DNA from: Gnetum montanum | Taxonomy: Eukaryota > Streptophyta > Gnetopsida > Gnetales > Gnetaceae | Assembly: GCA_015680685.1 (NCBI GenBank) | Contig: MNCI01001838.1 | Coordinates: forward strand, 56,969-120,968 | DNA: 64,000 bases | Direction: 5' to 3' | Part shown: in pieces, positions 47,883 to 58,110 of the stretch | Position numbering within the stretch: position 1 is the first letter of the stretch | Layout of the letters: every line of letters starts with the position of its first letter | Made by a program: the position numbers and the translations under genes | The notes under the pieces: generated by a model | What the model saw: the letters and a program-made list of their open reading frames with translations, nothing else | Told to the model about the DNA's origin: nothing | The model's database searches: none

Positions 47883-50640
47883 ATGGCCCCTAAACGAGAA
47901 AAATAGGAAGGACCATCTCAAGGTGCATCAAAACACCCAAGGAGAGGCAGAGGCCAAGGACCTCCCATAGAACATGCAGAATAGGAGGCACAATCATTTA
48001 GCATCCATCAAGAAACCCCTATTACTGCATAATCCAGACAAGTAGAAGGTGGAGAAGGTAGGGCACCTGAACAAGAACAACATTTAATGTTGTCCCTAGA
48101 ATGCATTTAGGCAATTCGAGAAAGGTCCACATCAACTGTAGCGATTGTGGAACTTAATTTTGGACCTTTTACCAAATTTGCCCTTGAGCCAGTCAAAGAT
48201 CAACTCAAAGGATCTCCACTATGGCCTATCCTCTCGGAAAGTGGAGAATGGTATTTGGGATAAACTAATCAATTTTGGTATAATAAAGAGGAAGGCACCA
48301 TCACTGACATTGGTGAGATTTTAGTTGATTTCTTTGCAAAGGCCATTGCAGAAGTCCTGAATCTTCCAAATACAGAGCCCAAAGTTGCTCATCTATGCAC
48401 TTGCTTTGATGTTGATGCATGAAAAGTATGGCTAAAGAGGGCGTATGACAAGGAGAAAAAAACATATGGGGAGCTCACCCTTGAAGAGAGAATCTATTTC
48501 AAAATTGGCACCTATCACATCTTCCAAACAAAGGGACTAAACAGGATCTCTACTTATGCGGCTAGAGGAAGCAAAATTTTGATGGGCAAGGTTGATGTCC
48601 ATTTTCCCCATTTGTATCTAACAGAAATATTGAGGTGGTTGAAAGAATCCAAGATAGGAAAGTTTGCATTGCCCTTTCTTTGTCTAATCAGGAAGTTGTG
48701 CTAGTGTGCTAAAATTTTGGGGTACACTAATGATGTCCTTAGAAAGGCTCAAAATGCTTCATATGCTGAATTACTAAAGCCACTAGCACTGAGAAAAGAT
48801 GTTGGTGAGACACTAGAGCTTGAACAAGAGCAAATGGTTGGGCCCACTGCAATAGCGCCTAGCCAACTTCCAAACACGAGGCCTAGTCAACAACAAGAAG
48901 CAAGGCCTAGCACATAGTCCACGGGCCAACAAGACTAATTGCCACCCTTAGGGCCATCACAAAAATGGTTAGTTGGGGAAGTCATGATGAGGCCAACCTC
49001 TTCATGGTAATCAATGATTCCGTACAACCCATTGTATCAATCAATCATGCATGGGGCAATGTCTCAATACAAAAAGGAGAAGGGGAGTCACAATGGTCAC
49101 AACAAATTTTTAGGAATGTTGCATCATTTAAGTACAATTAGAAACTACTGAAGGTGACACAATGGTGGTCATGCAACACCAAGATGCAACCAAAGTAGTA
49201 GAAGTGGTTAAAGATCACATTCAAGAGTCATTTAATGTCCTTGTTGTGCCACCGGCAGATTTCATAGGAGCATGCGATGCTCAAGTTCTAGCCGATTCCT
49301 CAATGATTCCTGTAGAACATGAGGATGCTATGGATCATTTGCTGCACATAGGAAAAGTAATGATGTCCTTGTTTAACATTCCCTAAGATGTCATAGTAGC
49401 ATAATCAAACCTCATTTCCACAAAGGGAAAGTTGGTTATGGTTGAGGTTAGGGTTGAACATGTAGAAGATGAGTTGAGAAGACTCCAGGAGAAGTTTGTT
49501 GCCCTACAAGCTACACAGTAGGATCCGTCCCAACTTATTCCAACTGACCAGCTAGAATTATTTATGATGCAGCAACTGAATAAATTGTTAGAGGACAATA
49601 AAAGATTAGCAATGGAAAAGGAGAATGTAGATTGGGATGCTTCGAAAGCATAGGCCTAAACATATGCACATGCAAAAGCACTCACAACCTTATAGAAAGA
49701 AAATAAACTCCTTGCTGCCGTGAATCTTCGGTTAACAACAATTGAAAAATAAAAGAATGTTCTTGAGGAGAATTTTCAGCAAATGTGAGAACAACTAATA
49801 AGGATCAACCAAGACATAAATTGCTTAGCTAGAGAGAACATGACTCTCTCAATGGAGGAGGTACACACCATCCGTCAGAAGATGACTATTGAAATAAGCA
49901 CATGGAAAAATGAAGCTAAGCGACATGAAAAATTGAAGGAGCATTTTTGGGACTTGGTGGGGATGTATAAGCAAATCATTGAGAAAGAAATCCATATGGC
50001 TAAGATCCATATAAACTCTTTTAGTGCTTAAAACACTGACTGGCAAGCCATATTAGATACTTATGCCATGGCCTACCAAGCAGAATTAAAGAGTCGAGAC
50101 CTACAAATCTAGGATCTCACTGAATACATAGAGTTGGCAAACCTATGGTATGCCAAGTTGGCCATGTTAATAGTAGGGTGCCCAAGGATTGAGTTGGAAA
50201 AGCAAGTAGTTGCAACCTATGCTAAATACGAAATAGAATTTATTGAACACAAGAAAACATTGTAGAAATTGGAGGTAGAAAATTCTGAGTTAGAGGTGGT
50301 AAAAGGTAGCTACCAAGGTCAGAAGGATGTTGCAGCAGATTTGGCTTGACGGCTCACAGATTATCAAGAATTTAAAGATAAAGTTAGAGCCTATGAGGAG
50401 GAACGATGGTTGTTTGTAGCCTGGTATGTCAAAGCCAATTAGATGTTTCTGCAATTGCTGTGCCCATGGGAGATGCCGGCTCCATCAAACATTGGAACAT
50501 TAGCATGGATGACACATGGCCCCCAAATGAAGGAAGAAAAGCTTTAGGCACTCCTTCAAAAGTGTCCATTTCCAAAGCTTGGAGCATAGGATAAGGGGAA
50601 GAAGCCCATGGAGGAGCCACTGCCACCAAGAGCTACATGA
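47883..50640 (+). pseudogene. Element E 3' ORF: plant-transposon-like protein, nearly full length
   Basis: About 919 codons from ATG 47,883 (MAPKREK) to TGA 50,638-50,640. Basic G/R/Q/P N-terminus; globular domain at about codons 60-300 (LKGSPLWPILSESGEWYLG, KTYGELTLEERIYFKIGTYH, LLIRKLC-like); Q/P/S linker (ASYAELLKPLALRKDVGETL); middle region with SWGSHDEANLF; long K/E/Q-rich coiled coil (49,400-50,390, for example RRLQEKFVALQ-type and KEENKLLAAVNLRL-type repeats); conserved tail RAYEEER, FVAWYVKAN, FLQLLCPWE, KPMEEP. It resembles the env-position ORFs of Athila elements and the 'putative plant transposon protein' family (recall). No signal peptide or membrane segment is evident, which argues against an envelope. 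Several TAG, TAA and TGA codons interrupt it. Confidence 0.7.
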
Positions 50641-50812
50641 GTTTCAAATAATTTTGTATTTGTATTTTGTGTTGGCATCCCAATTTTGTTTTGTCTAGTC
50701 CCACACTACAGCATGAAATAATCCATAGTTAGTCCATAATTCTATACCTATCCATGGTGTAATCAAATGAGCTTGTTCCTCATTTTGTTTGACTCAAGGA
50801 TGAGTTTTTATT

Positions 50813-50826
50813 CAATCATGAGGGTA
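50813..50826 (+). other. Element E polypurine tract
   Basis: CAATCATGAGGGTA abuts the 3' LTR; a variant of the family tract. Confidence 0.6.
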
Positions 50827-51686
50827 TGATGAATCGTGGTTTGCCTGGCCCTAATATCAGATACACAATATCAGGTATGCGATATCACAACCTAGGAAAT
50901 GATATCGTGTTATACGATATTATGATTCATGTGTCAGCCTATAAATATAGCATTCATGTGCATAGTGAAGGAGTTGTTTTTGTAAGTCTTTAGATTGAGT
51001 CTTTTTGTCAGTTTTTAATTAGCTTTCAGTTCTTTTCCAAGTGCATGCTTGTAGTGTGATCCTTGTAATTATATAGAACCTTTGTTTGAGCATGTTGTAC
51101 TTAGACACACACATAATCAGTAATAAATATTGAGATTACTCCATCATTGCAGTATTCACTTAGTTTTAAATTGTTTAATTGTTCATTATTATTTATTGTT
51201 TTCTTAGTTAATATTTCTTTTATCATCATCTATTATTCATGTTGTTAGTGTGGAATGAGTACATCTTAATCATGAACATTTAAGTACATGGTAACCTTGT
51301 ATCGTATCAAGTAGTGCTTCGAGTGATGTGCACTTGATAATCCCAGAGGTAGTAGATGAAGTCCAAGATGCATACGGATGATTAAGGATGGATGCTCATT
51401 GCACTTAGGCTAGCTTAGATTTTATTTCCTATTTCTTATTAGTTTAATTAAGTTATTTCTCATTGTCTCTAGGAGTAACATAATATTAGAAATCACATCA
51501 TACACCTTACTTTGAACTAAACCATATGTGACAAAGCAAATACTAGTCCAAGTGGGAAGACAATGAACTACAATCAACGTGTAACTATCTAGGTGCCACA
51601 ACTAGTTTGTCTGCGGAGTTCGACTGGATCATGTGTACACACTCGTATTTGTATGGTTGAGTATAGGGGTACCTCGCCACTCATCA
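50827..51686 (+). repeat. Element E 3' LTR
   Basis: TGATGA...TCATCA, 860 bp. U3 has GATATC repeats (50,850-50,925). TATAAATA at 50,940-50,947. Followed by TSD CTCAC. Confidence 0.85.
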
Positions 51687-51868
51687 CTCACTTTGGACTA
51701 AAGCATACGTGACAAAGCTACCACTAGTCCAAGTGAGAAGACAACGCACTGCGATTAGAGCATAAAAATTAGATACCACAACTAGTCCCATCCATGGAAT
51801 TTGATCGAATTGTGTGTGAACGCTTGTGATTCATATGGTTAAGCATAGGGTTACCTCATTGCTCATCA
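51687..51868 (+). repeat. Element D 3' LTR, right part
   Basis: Picks up at CTCACTTTGGACTAAAGC exactly where 22,564-23,205 stopped, and ends GCTCATCA at 51,868. Confidence 0.8.
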
Positions 51869-53204
51869 TTATTTTATTAATTTTTAAGTTCAAATCATTA
51901 TTGGAGCTGGTTGGAAGAGTTTAATGTTTGTAATTTGATGTTTTCATGTTGGTTTCTTTATTAAACCTTTGTGGGAGTTAGAATATTTGATTTTTTTAAA
52001 AAAAAACTTCAAGTTTGTGACCCCCATGACTAAGAGCTTACCTTTGATAGCTACAAGGTTAAAGAACGGAGTGATTTGGACAAATGGTTAGGAAGATATA
52101 GCTTTTGGAAGGTTTTGGGCTCTGAAAACTACAAAACCCCCTTTGGTGTTTGAAAGGAAATGTGAAAAATTCAAAGTGTGGGCATGTATATATGGACTAT
52201 TTTTGTGTTGCATCAATAGGGTCTTATATATGGGGTCTTGTATATGTAGGGGTCCATTGATGGGTTCCTACTTACGAAAGGTGTAAGAAAAATTTTTCAA
52301 CTTGAATTTCTTATAAAATACATGGAATTTTTTTTATGAAAGTCAGGTTCATGAAGTCCTAGAAAAGCCAAGAACTTAATGGAATCATCAAATATGGTTG
52401 TTGAAAGCTCAAAAATTGAAAAATTGAATGGAGAATGTGTTTATTAAAGAAATTTCCTTAAGGAGGGCACAAGTGGATGCATCGGAAGGGGTGCACAAAG
52501 GTGTGGATTGTGGAAATGTCTAAGGATGAGGTACTTAACTAATCTAACCAAGAGATTTGCAAGTGGGTCCTCCCCATAGTCAGCATATGCAATTTTTTCC
52601 CTTACATAACCTCAACTTATGGAGTTTGTGGGTCCCATAGGTGATTTATGATTTTGAAAGTTAAGGACCAAAACCTAGAAGAATCTACCTAAGAATTCAA
52701 GCATGTCAAACCAAGACATCGAACAAGAACATGGATACCAACAATGAGGTGAGTCATGGAAAGCATAGATGAATGAGAGAGAAAGTGGAATGGAGTTCCT
52801 AATTAAGGTCACATGAAGTCCCTCATGGATTTTGTGGTTAAATGACCTAATAAAATCTATCCTTAGTCTAGACCAAGACCAATCATGTTAAATGACTTTG
52901 CATTGCCACTTTAAGACTGGTCCATCCTTTTAATATGTAAGAGTGCTCCCATAGATCAAACACCATTCCTTGTAGAGAAGAAAAGAAAAGTAGAAAGTAA
53001 GAAAAGACCTTAGTTAAGTGAGACCTTTAGGCATGGGTAGCATGTCTTTCTAGTCTCATAACTAGTGCTTGTAGCCCGTTGTTCTATCTAAGGGGTGTGC
53101 TTTGAATTCCCATCATTTTCATTTTTTTTCATTTCCATTTATTTATTTATATTTTTTTCCTTTTCTTTTTTTTGTTTATTTTATACCTTTTTATTTTATA
53201 CTTT
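51869..53204 (-). other. Element C spacer, right part
   Basis: No gene. The reversed conserved block AAGTGGGTCCTCCCCATAGT is at 52,561-52,580. 53,020-53,115 matches the F spacer at 31,690-31,790 (shared TTTAGGCATGGGTA and GTGCTTTGAATTC). T-rich from 53,118 to 53,205. Confidence 0.6.
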
Positions 53205-53628
53205 TTTTAGTGTTCAATTTTGTGTCATGAACACCATAATTTTGTAATCAATGTTGATTTGTACACCTGGGCACTTAGTTTTGTTTTATTATGTTAGTTT
53301 TTTTTATGTCATGTATCAGTCAATTAGCCCATATCTTTCTAATTTTGTAAGGAACTTGAGGATGAGTTTTCATTCAATCATGGGGGTATGATAAAGAGTC
53401 TTCGGTTAATTGCATTGATGGAATTCCATTGACATGATCCCATTGACGAGATCTTGTTGACATAGGGTTTCCCATGTTAACGTGTACTCGTCAACATGGC
53501 ACACTAGTAGGTTTATAAATATGACACCCCAACAATGTTAATGGGGATTTAGAATTTTAGTTACTAGTAGAAATCTTGTAGTTTATTTCCATAAGAGATA
53601 GAATAATTTTCTAAGCGCTTGCAGTAAG
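53205..53628 (+). repeat. Inverted copy of element C's own 3' end
   Basis: Plus-strand copy of the last part of C's interior (53,205-53,388, ending ATCATGGGGGTA) plus the first 240 bp of its LTR (from TGATAA 53,389, TATA-like TATAAATA near 53,513). It is the reverse complement of about 14,600-15,000. It stops within R at AGTAAGAGTC and is joined head-to-head to the PBS and 5' LTR of C. Confidence 0.7.
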
Positions 53629-53643
53629 AGTCAATGGTGCTAA
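53629..53643 (-). other. Primer binding site remnant (element C)
   Basis: AGTCAATGGTGCTAA matches the reverse complement of the family PBS at 12 of 15 positions and abuts the LTR, which identifies 53,644-54,528 as the 5' LTR of a minus-strand element. Confidence 0.55.
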
Positions 53644-54528
53644 TGATGAGCGGCAAGGTACCCCTACGCCCAACCATACAAATCACTAAGGCATTCACAT
53701 GTGATCTGATTGAATTTCATGGAATCCTAGTATTCTTGTATACATAATTCAATCTAGAAGTTGAATCTAATCATGGAATGATCGTTGTCTTCCAAACTAC
53801 ATTTGTAAGGCTTAGTTGTATGATTAAGTGTAATTGAGGCACATGATTTTTTATTATTTTACACGTTGTTTGCTTATGGTTGGTAATAGATTGAGAATAA
53901 ATTGATTAACTAGTTCAACTAATTGAATTGCTAATTAATATCTAACTATCCTAACATAAGCATTTGATCTCACTTTTCGTACACATCCTAAACATGTATA
54001 ACATTGCTAAGTGACCAAGCGTTAAGTGCTATTGGGATTACCAAGTGTTATATGTATGTTTGAAGTGGTTGTACTTATGTATGCTAGTTTATTTAACTTA
54101 ATTAATTACTTAAATGCTTAATCATCTAGCTTAATTAATCACTTAATGAAAAACAATAAATGCATAAATAAATCATTAAGTTAGTCCAAGTGCTACAAGG
54201 TTTATCAAAAAACTTGTCTTTATTGTTGCACACACTATGATGCTTAGGTACAATAGTGCTTGAATAAAGATCTGTATACTCTTCGACTCCTACTACGGGC
54301 ACTGAGAAAATTATTCTATCTCTTGTGGAAACAAACTACAAGAGTTCACTAGCAACTAAAATTCTAACTCCCCATTAACATGGTTGGGGTGTTGTATTTA
54401 TAGACCTACTAGGATGCCACGTCGACTAGTACACATCAACGTGGGAAGCCCTATGTTGATAGGATCCCATCGATGGGGTAGCATCAAAAGCATCTCATCG
54501 ACGTAGTTGGCCGAAGAATCTTCATCAA
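53644..54528 (-). repeat. Element C 5' LTR
   Basis: Reads TGATGAGCGG...TCTTCATCA on the plus strand, 885 bp, uninterrupted. Reverse TATA TATTTATA at 54,395-54,402. Followed by TSD ACCAC. Confidence 0.85.
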
Positions 54529-54678
54529 CCACTACATTTATTTGGAGGTGTTTGGACCTTAGTTTTGCCAAAGACTAGCAAGCACCTAAACCCTATTTGA
54601 AAAATACCTTTGTTTCCCATGATCCCTGTCACGAGACTGGAGGCTACAAACATTGGCAGTCCCAAATAGTCGCGAACA
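54529..54678. repeat. Host repeat X, right terminus
   Basis: TTATTTGGAGGTGTTTGGAC onward matches the right end of X' (14,427-14,529) in the same order. Ends about CGCGAACA at 54,678, where X' ends GCCAACA. Together with 10,296-10,890 it rebuilds one repeat. Confidence 0.6.
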
Positions 54679-55258
54679 CCTATAATTCGTTGAAAGAAAT
54701 GTCGGTATGACAGAAATGTCAGTGTTTCTCAAATCTATCCTCAACTAATAGAAATAAGAGACCCATCACATTTTTGAAATTTTGATTTCTTCAAAGAATC
54801 AACAAAATAGGCAAGCTAAACTCTTAATTATTTATGACGAATTTTTCATCCAATACAAGTAAACATTAGTACCCGATCACAAAGGGATCATCTTCCAGAC
54901 CGAAGAATTCAGCATGCAAAAAATTATAGATGATTCTATCAAATGTCATGCAACAAAGCTATTGGCTTTCACTCATCTGTGTTGCATCCACACCATGCAT
55001 CACAACAACGACCATCTTTCTCAAAATTTTCAAAATTTCATGCTTTTTTATATGATTTTAGTATTTTCTCTGCAACAAAACCAAAAACCCAACATTCCCA
55101 AAAAGGCATAACAAGAATGCAAAATTTATGCAAATTTCATATAGTATATCCGTATTCTTTTTCCAACGAAAATGCAAAATCCAAAATGCCCCCCTCAAAC
55201 TTTGAGAAACAGAGTTCAGAGTTGAGGAAAGAAGCATAAAATGAATAGTAACAAAGAC
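54679..55258. other. Unassigned AT-rich sequence
   Basis: No repeat match within the window and no convincing frame. If the BMT5-like exon to its right is real, this would be its downstream intron on the minus strand. Confidence 0.4.
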
Positions 55259-55396
55259 CTCTTGAATCCAAAGATGTGGATATTAGGTTAACTATGGTGG
55301 CAAATGCTCGTGCCAATGTAGCTGAAAATGAGAAATCGTCCTCTCCCACTAACAAAATTTGATCCAATGCCCAGTGACACTTCAATCTTGATTCAT
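55259..55396 (-). pseudogene. BMT5-like rRNA methyltransferase exon fragment
   Basis: On the minus strand the frame reads HWALDQ then ILLVGEDDFSFSATLARAF, then LISTSLDSR. This is the N-terminal signature of the BMT5-like (DUF2431; 25S rRNA uridine-N3-methyltransferase) domain, whose usual form is ILLVGEGDFSFS...LA.AFG...ATSLDS (recall). The glycine of GEGD is Asp here. The reading ends at AG|GTCTTT (55,260-55,255), a possible splice donor. A TAG lies 12-14 codons upstream of ILLVG and no ATG is in frame. No later exon (for example with an FPH.G motif) is visible, so I treat it as a gene fragment. Confidence 0.55.
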
Positions 55397-56151
55397 ACTA
55401 GATTGCTACCATGATTATGCTATATATAACACATAAGAAAAAATGCAAGCCCCGTGTAGCATAGAAAAAAATCATGGAAGCCCTGTCGAATAAAAAAACA
55501 TCTAAATCCTTTGTGTAGGCTTTGTAAACAATGAACAACAAAAAGGTGAAGAGGAAATCTTAAAAAATGATACTCATGCGCAACAATCATTATGTGTGTC
55601 ATTGGGTTTATTGTTTCAACTTTCTTTTAAATCTTTTTCCACTTAATTTCCAAACCAGGAAATCCTTTTTTTTTTAATTTTTTTTCAAATTTCTTTATAT
55701 GATAATCCTAGCCTTGTCCCAACCCAATGAAAATGGTTACCTTTTTTTAAATTTTTTTCTTTTTTTAAATTTTTGTAGTAATAAAACAAAATGTAAATGT
55801 TAGTACTATTGTTTGTAGGAGTTTAATAGCAAACAATATTTCCTTGGATTGCCTCTAAAGTTAGCATGGGGTGGTAGTACTAGGCTTTGAACAAAGTACC
55901 TCAGGCATGTGATCAAACTAGTTGACCTATAGCTCTTGCTTAATCATAAATAATATTACCTCTACTTAGGATGTGGTAGGACAGAAGTACCCTTGTGATA
56001 GGACACATTTAAAGTTGGTTACAAGTACCTTACGTGGTGTATGGTTAGTGTTGTGGTACTAACTTGACTCTTCTTGACTTAAAAAAATTAAAATTTTTTA
56101 AAATAACATAGTAATAATGTTTTGTAATCCACAACTACCCTAAATTCTATT
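55397..56151. other. AT-rich flank of the LINE
   Basis: No gene. Long T and A runs at 55,664-55,775. A phrase at about 56,040-56,120 (GTGTTGTGGTACTA ... TTTTAAAATAACATAGTAAT) recurs in modified form at about 63,120-63,200 and 62,970-63,030. Confidence 0.5.
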
Positions 56152-56167
56152 CTCATTAATTGGCCTA
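56152..56167 (+). repeat. LINE target-site duplication, left copy
   Basis: CTCATTAATTGGCCTA, repeated at 62,235-62,251 as CTCATTAATTGGCCCTA (one extra C). Confidence 0.75.
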
Positions 56168-56973
56168 AGTAAATTCTTCTGCGGGAGTTCTCATGGATTT
56201 TCTGCAGAGAGTTTGTTTGGTCTCCTCGTCATCTTCGTAAGAAGCTGTGAGTTTAGAATACATCGTTAAGAAATTTACGAGGGTTGTTGGCAACATTTGT
56301 AGCACATCACAATGGCGCAGGCTCTTCTGTTGATTTACAGATCAAACCAGTGGCTGCGAAGTTCATAGACGAACTAAATAGATGCACACATAGAGATTGA
56401 GATTGTGCTAGCAAAGGAACTACCATATTTGACCTTGCCACCATCACACCAACAGCAAAGGAAGGCTTGCTTCTTGGTTTCATGCATAGACAGATAGACA
56501 GGGATCATTGGTTTTTTCTACCCTATCTTCAACATCAGAAGTGATCCTGCTACCTTCGTTGCAAATCTAGTCAAACAAGATCACCGTGTTGACCATTTGG
56601 CAGACCGTTGAGTGGTGGTGCTAACCGTTTGGTGGATCGTTGAGTGGTGGTTCACCCTGTTTCCTCTGCGTGCAGGGCTACGCTACGGTCTCCAGGTTGC
56701 GAGGTTCACATGAGTTACTGTGTTGCACTGCGGCTCCTCAAATTTGGCTAGGCTGTCTACTGCATTCGGCTCTTCGATTTTTGGTCTCAATTTTCTGCTA
56801 CGGTGTTTTTGCTGCTATGGTGCCCTAGTTTCTGGCTTCCTAGGCTGCTGCACTACGCTCTGGTGGCTGTGGGGTAGCAGTTGTAGTGGGCAGCAGGGTC
56901 TGCATTGTGGTGTTATTGTTGTGGGTTAAGCCAAGGCTACCACTGCGTTATTACCAGCGTTGAGCCAGTTCCA

Positions 56974-58110
56974 ATGGACGTGGAGCTTCTTTCATCCAAG
57001 GGTCTGGATGAATCCTCAGTGGCTGCTACTTCTTCACCTTAGGGAAGTTCTCCCAACTCAGAATCCTTGGATTTTCTTTTACCTAAAGATATCTTTGAAT
57101 ATGTTTCTTAAGATTTTTCTGCATGCTTTATTTTTCTTCAAATAGTGGGTTATCTACCTCGATCATTAAGAATCAATTTGCATATTAAAAATATTTTACA
57201 AGCCCATGGAATACATGTCTTACACGCTTGATACTATGCTCATAATTTTGTCCTTGTTGAACTTTTTGAGGCTTCTTACATCAAGAAAGCTCTCTCTCTT
57301 CGAATTTTTCTTGCTCGTAATGCTACACTTCTTGCCTAGGCCTGGAAATTTGATTTCAATGTCAGCGACCCAGCCTTTAATATTATCCCTTGTTATGTAG
57401 AGCTACCTAATCTTCCTTTAATATTTTCACCTGTTGAACGAGACATAGTTAGCACCTTAGGTCGAGTCATCTCCGACCATGGAATTGAGGTTAACTAGGC
57501 TCACTTTCGTCGCTATTGTATCGAATTAGACATTTCTCAAAAGAAAACGACCTTAACCTTAGGAGCTAGAGGCAAAGTTTTTACTCAAAAGGTAGACTAT
57601 TTGTATCTTCCTAACTCTTGTAGCTACTGCCATCGTGCAGAGCACCACATTTCTACCTGTCCCTTTCTAGCTAAGAAAAAATCTCAAACCAATCCTCCCA
57701 AATCTAGTCCTGTAGTCACTCCTCAACCTAACCCACCAAATGGTCCCATTAAGTTCGGTTCTACTTCTAACAATGCTTCATACCTTTTTTCCTCGTCTGC
57801 TCCCTTCAAGGCAAGAGTCTCTCAATCCCATTCTCTCATTAAGGCAAGGTCCAAGGCACCAATCATCCACTCACAATCAGTTCAAGATTCACTTTTACAT
57901 GATGAGTTTGTAATGGTAGGGGAAAGGAAAAGGGCCAAAGCATCTAGAACCACTACTCCCCCTTCCTCTCCTTTGCCCAAAAATAACCTAGCTTTAACTG
58001 TTAATACAAGAAACTCCTTTGCAATTCTTTCCACTACTATGATGACTAACATTCCTAACCCTAATCCTTCTACTGTCCTGTCACTCATAATATCTAGAGC
58101 TTCTCCATGA
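56974..58110 (+). pseudogene. LINE ORF1: nucleic-acid-binding protein with zinc knuckle
   Basis: Starts at ATG 56,974 (MDVELLSSKGLDESS) and stays in one frame to 58,110, with five in-frame stops between 57,043 and 57,500. The first half (about 57,150-57,590; KALSLRIFLARNATLL, VSDPAFNIIPCYVELPNLP, GRVISDHGIEVN) resembles the DUF4283 domain of plant L1 ORF1. A CCHC knuckle, C-S-Y-C-H-R-A-E-H-H-I-S-T-C (CX2CX4HX4C), lies at 57,616-57,657. The tail is P/S/K-rich. Three of the five stops are TAG in places where relatives have Gln. Confidence 0.8.

Larger units (their letters stand above)
23206..51686 (+). mobile_element. Element E: Athila-like LTR retrotransposon with gag and a full-length 3' ORF
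   Basis: Plus-strand element inserted in the D 3' LTR. The TSD is CTCAT (23,201-23,205) and CTCAC (51,687-51,691), one mismatch. 5' LTR 23,206-24,056, PBS 24,058-24,075, gag 24,190-26,559, spacer in two parts around F, 3' ORF 47,883-50,640, 3' LTR 50,827-51,686. No pol. It best shows the layout of this non-autonomous class: gag plus 3' ORF without enzymes. Confidence 0.8.
18027..51868 (+). mobile_element. Element D: Athila-like retrotransposon split by E
   Basis: Plus-strand element inserted in C. TSD TTATT is at 18,022-18,026 and 51,869-51,873, identical on both sides. Own parts are a truncated 5' LTR (18,027-18,172), gag (18,178-20,591), a spacer (20,592-22,563) and a 3' LTR in two pieces (22,564-23,205 and 51,687-51,868). 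Pol and nearly all of the 3' ORF are missing. Confidence 0.8.
10891..54528 (-). mobile_element. Element C: Athila-like LTR retrotransposon holding all inner insertions
   Basis: Minus-strand element. Its 3' LTR is at the left (10,891-14,836, itself split by X') and its 5' LTR at the right (53,644-54,528). TSD ACCAC is at 10,886-10,890 and 54,529-54,533, identical although 43.6 kb apart, and the flanks join to rebuild the X sequence seen uninterrupted in X'. Own internal parts are the 3' ORF (15,060-17,895) and spacer (17,896-18,026 and 51,869-53,204). Gag and pol are absent. The LTR pair differs at roughly one base in six over the first 200 nt (eye count), so it is old. Confidence 0.8.

Noticed and set aside
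47883-50640. 3' ORF as a retroviral-type envelope
   Set aside because: It occupies the env position, but no signal peptide, transmembrane segment or cleavage site is evident, and most of it is coiled coil.
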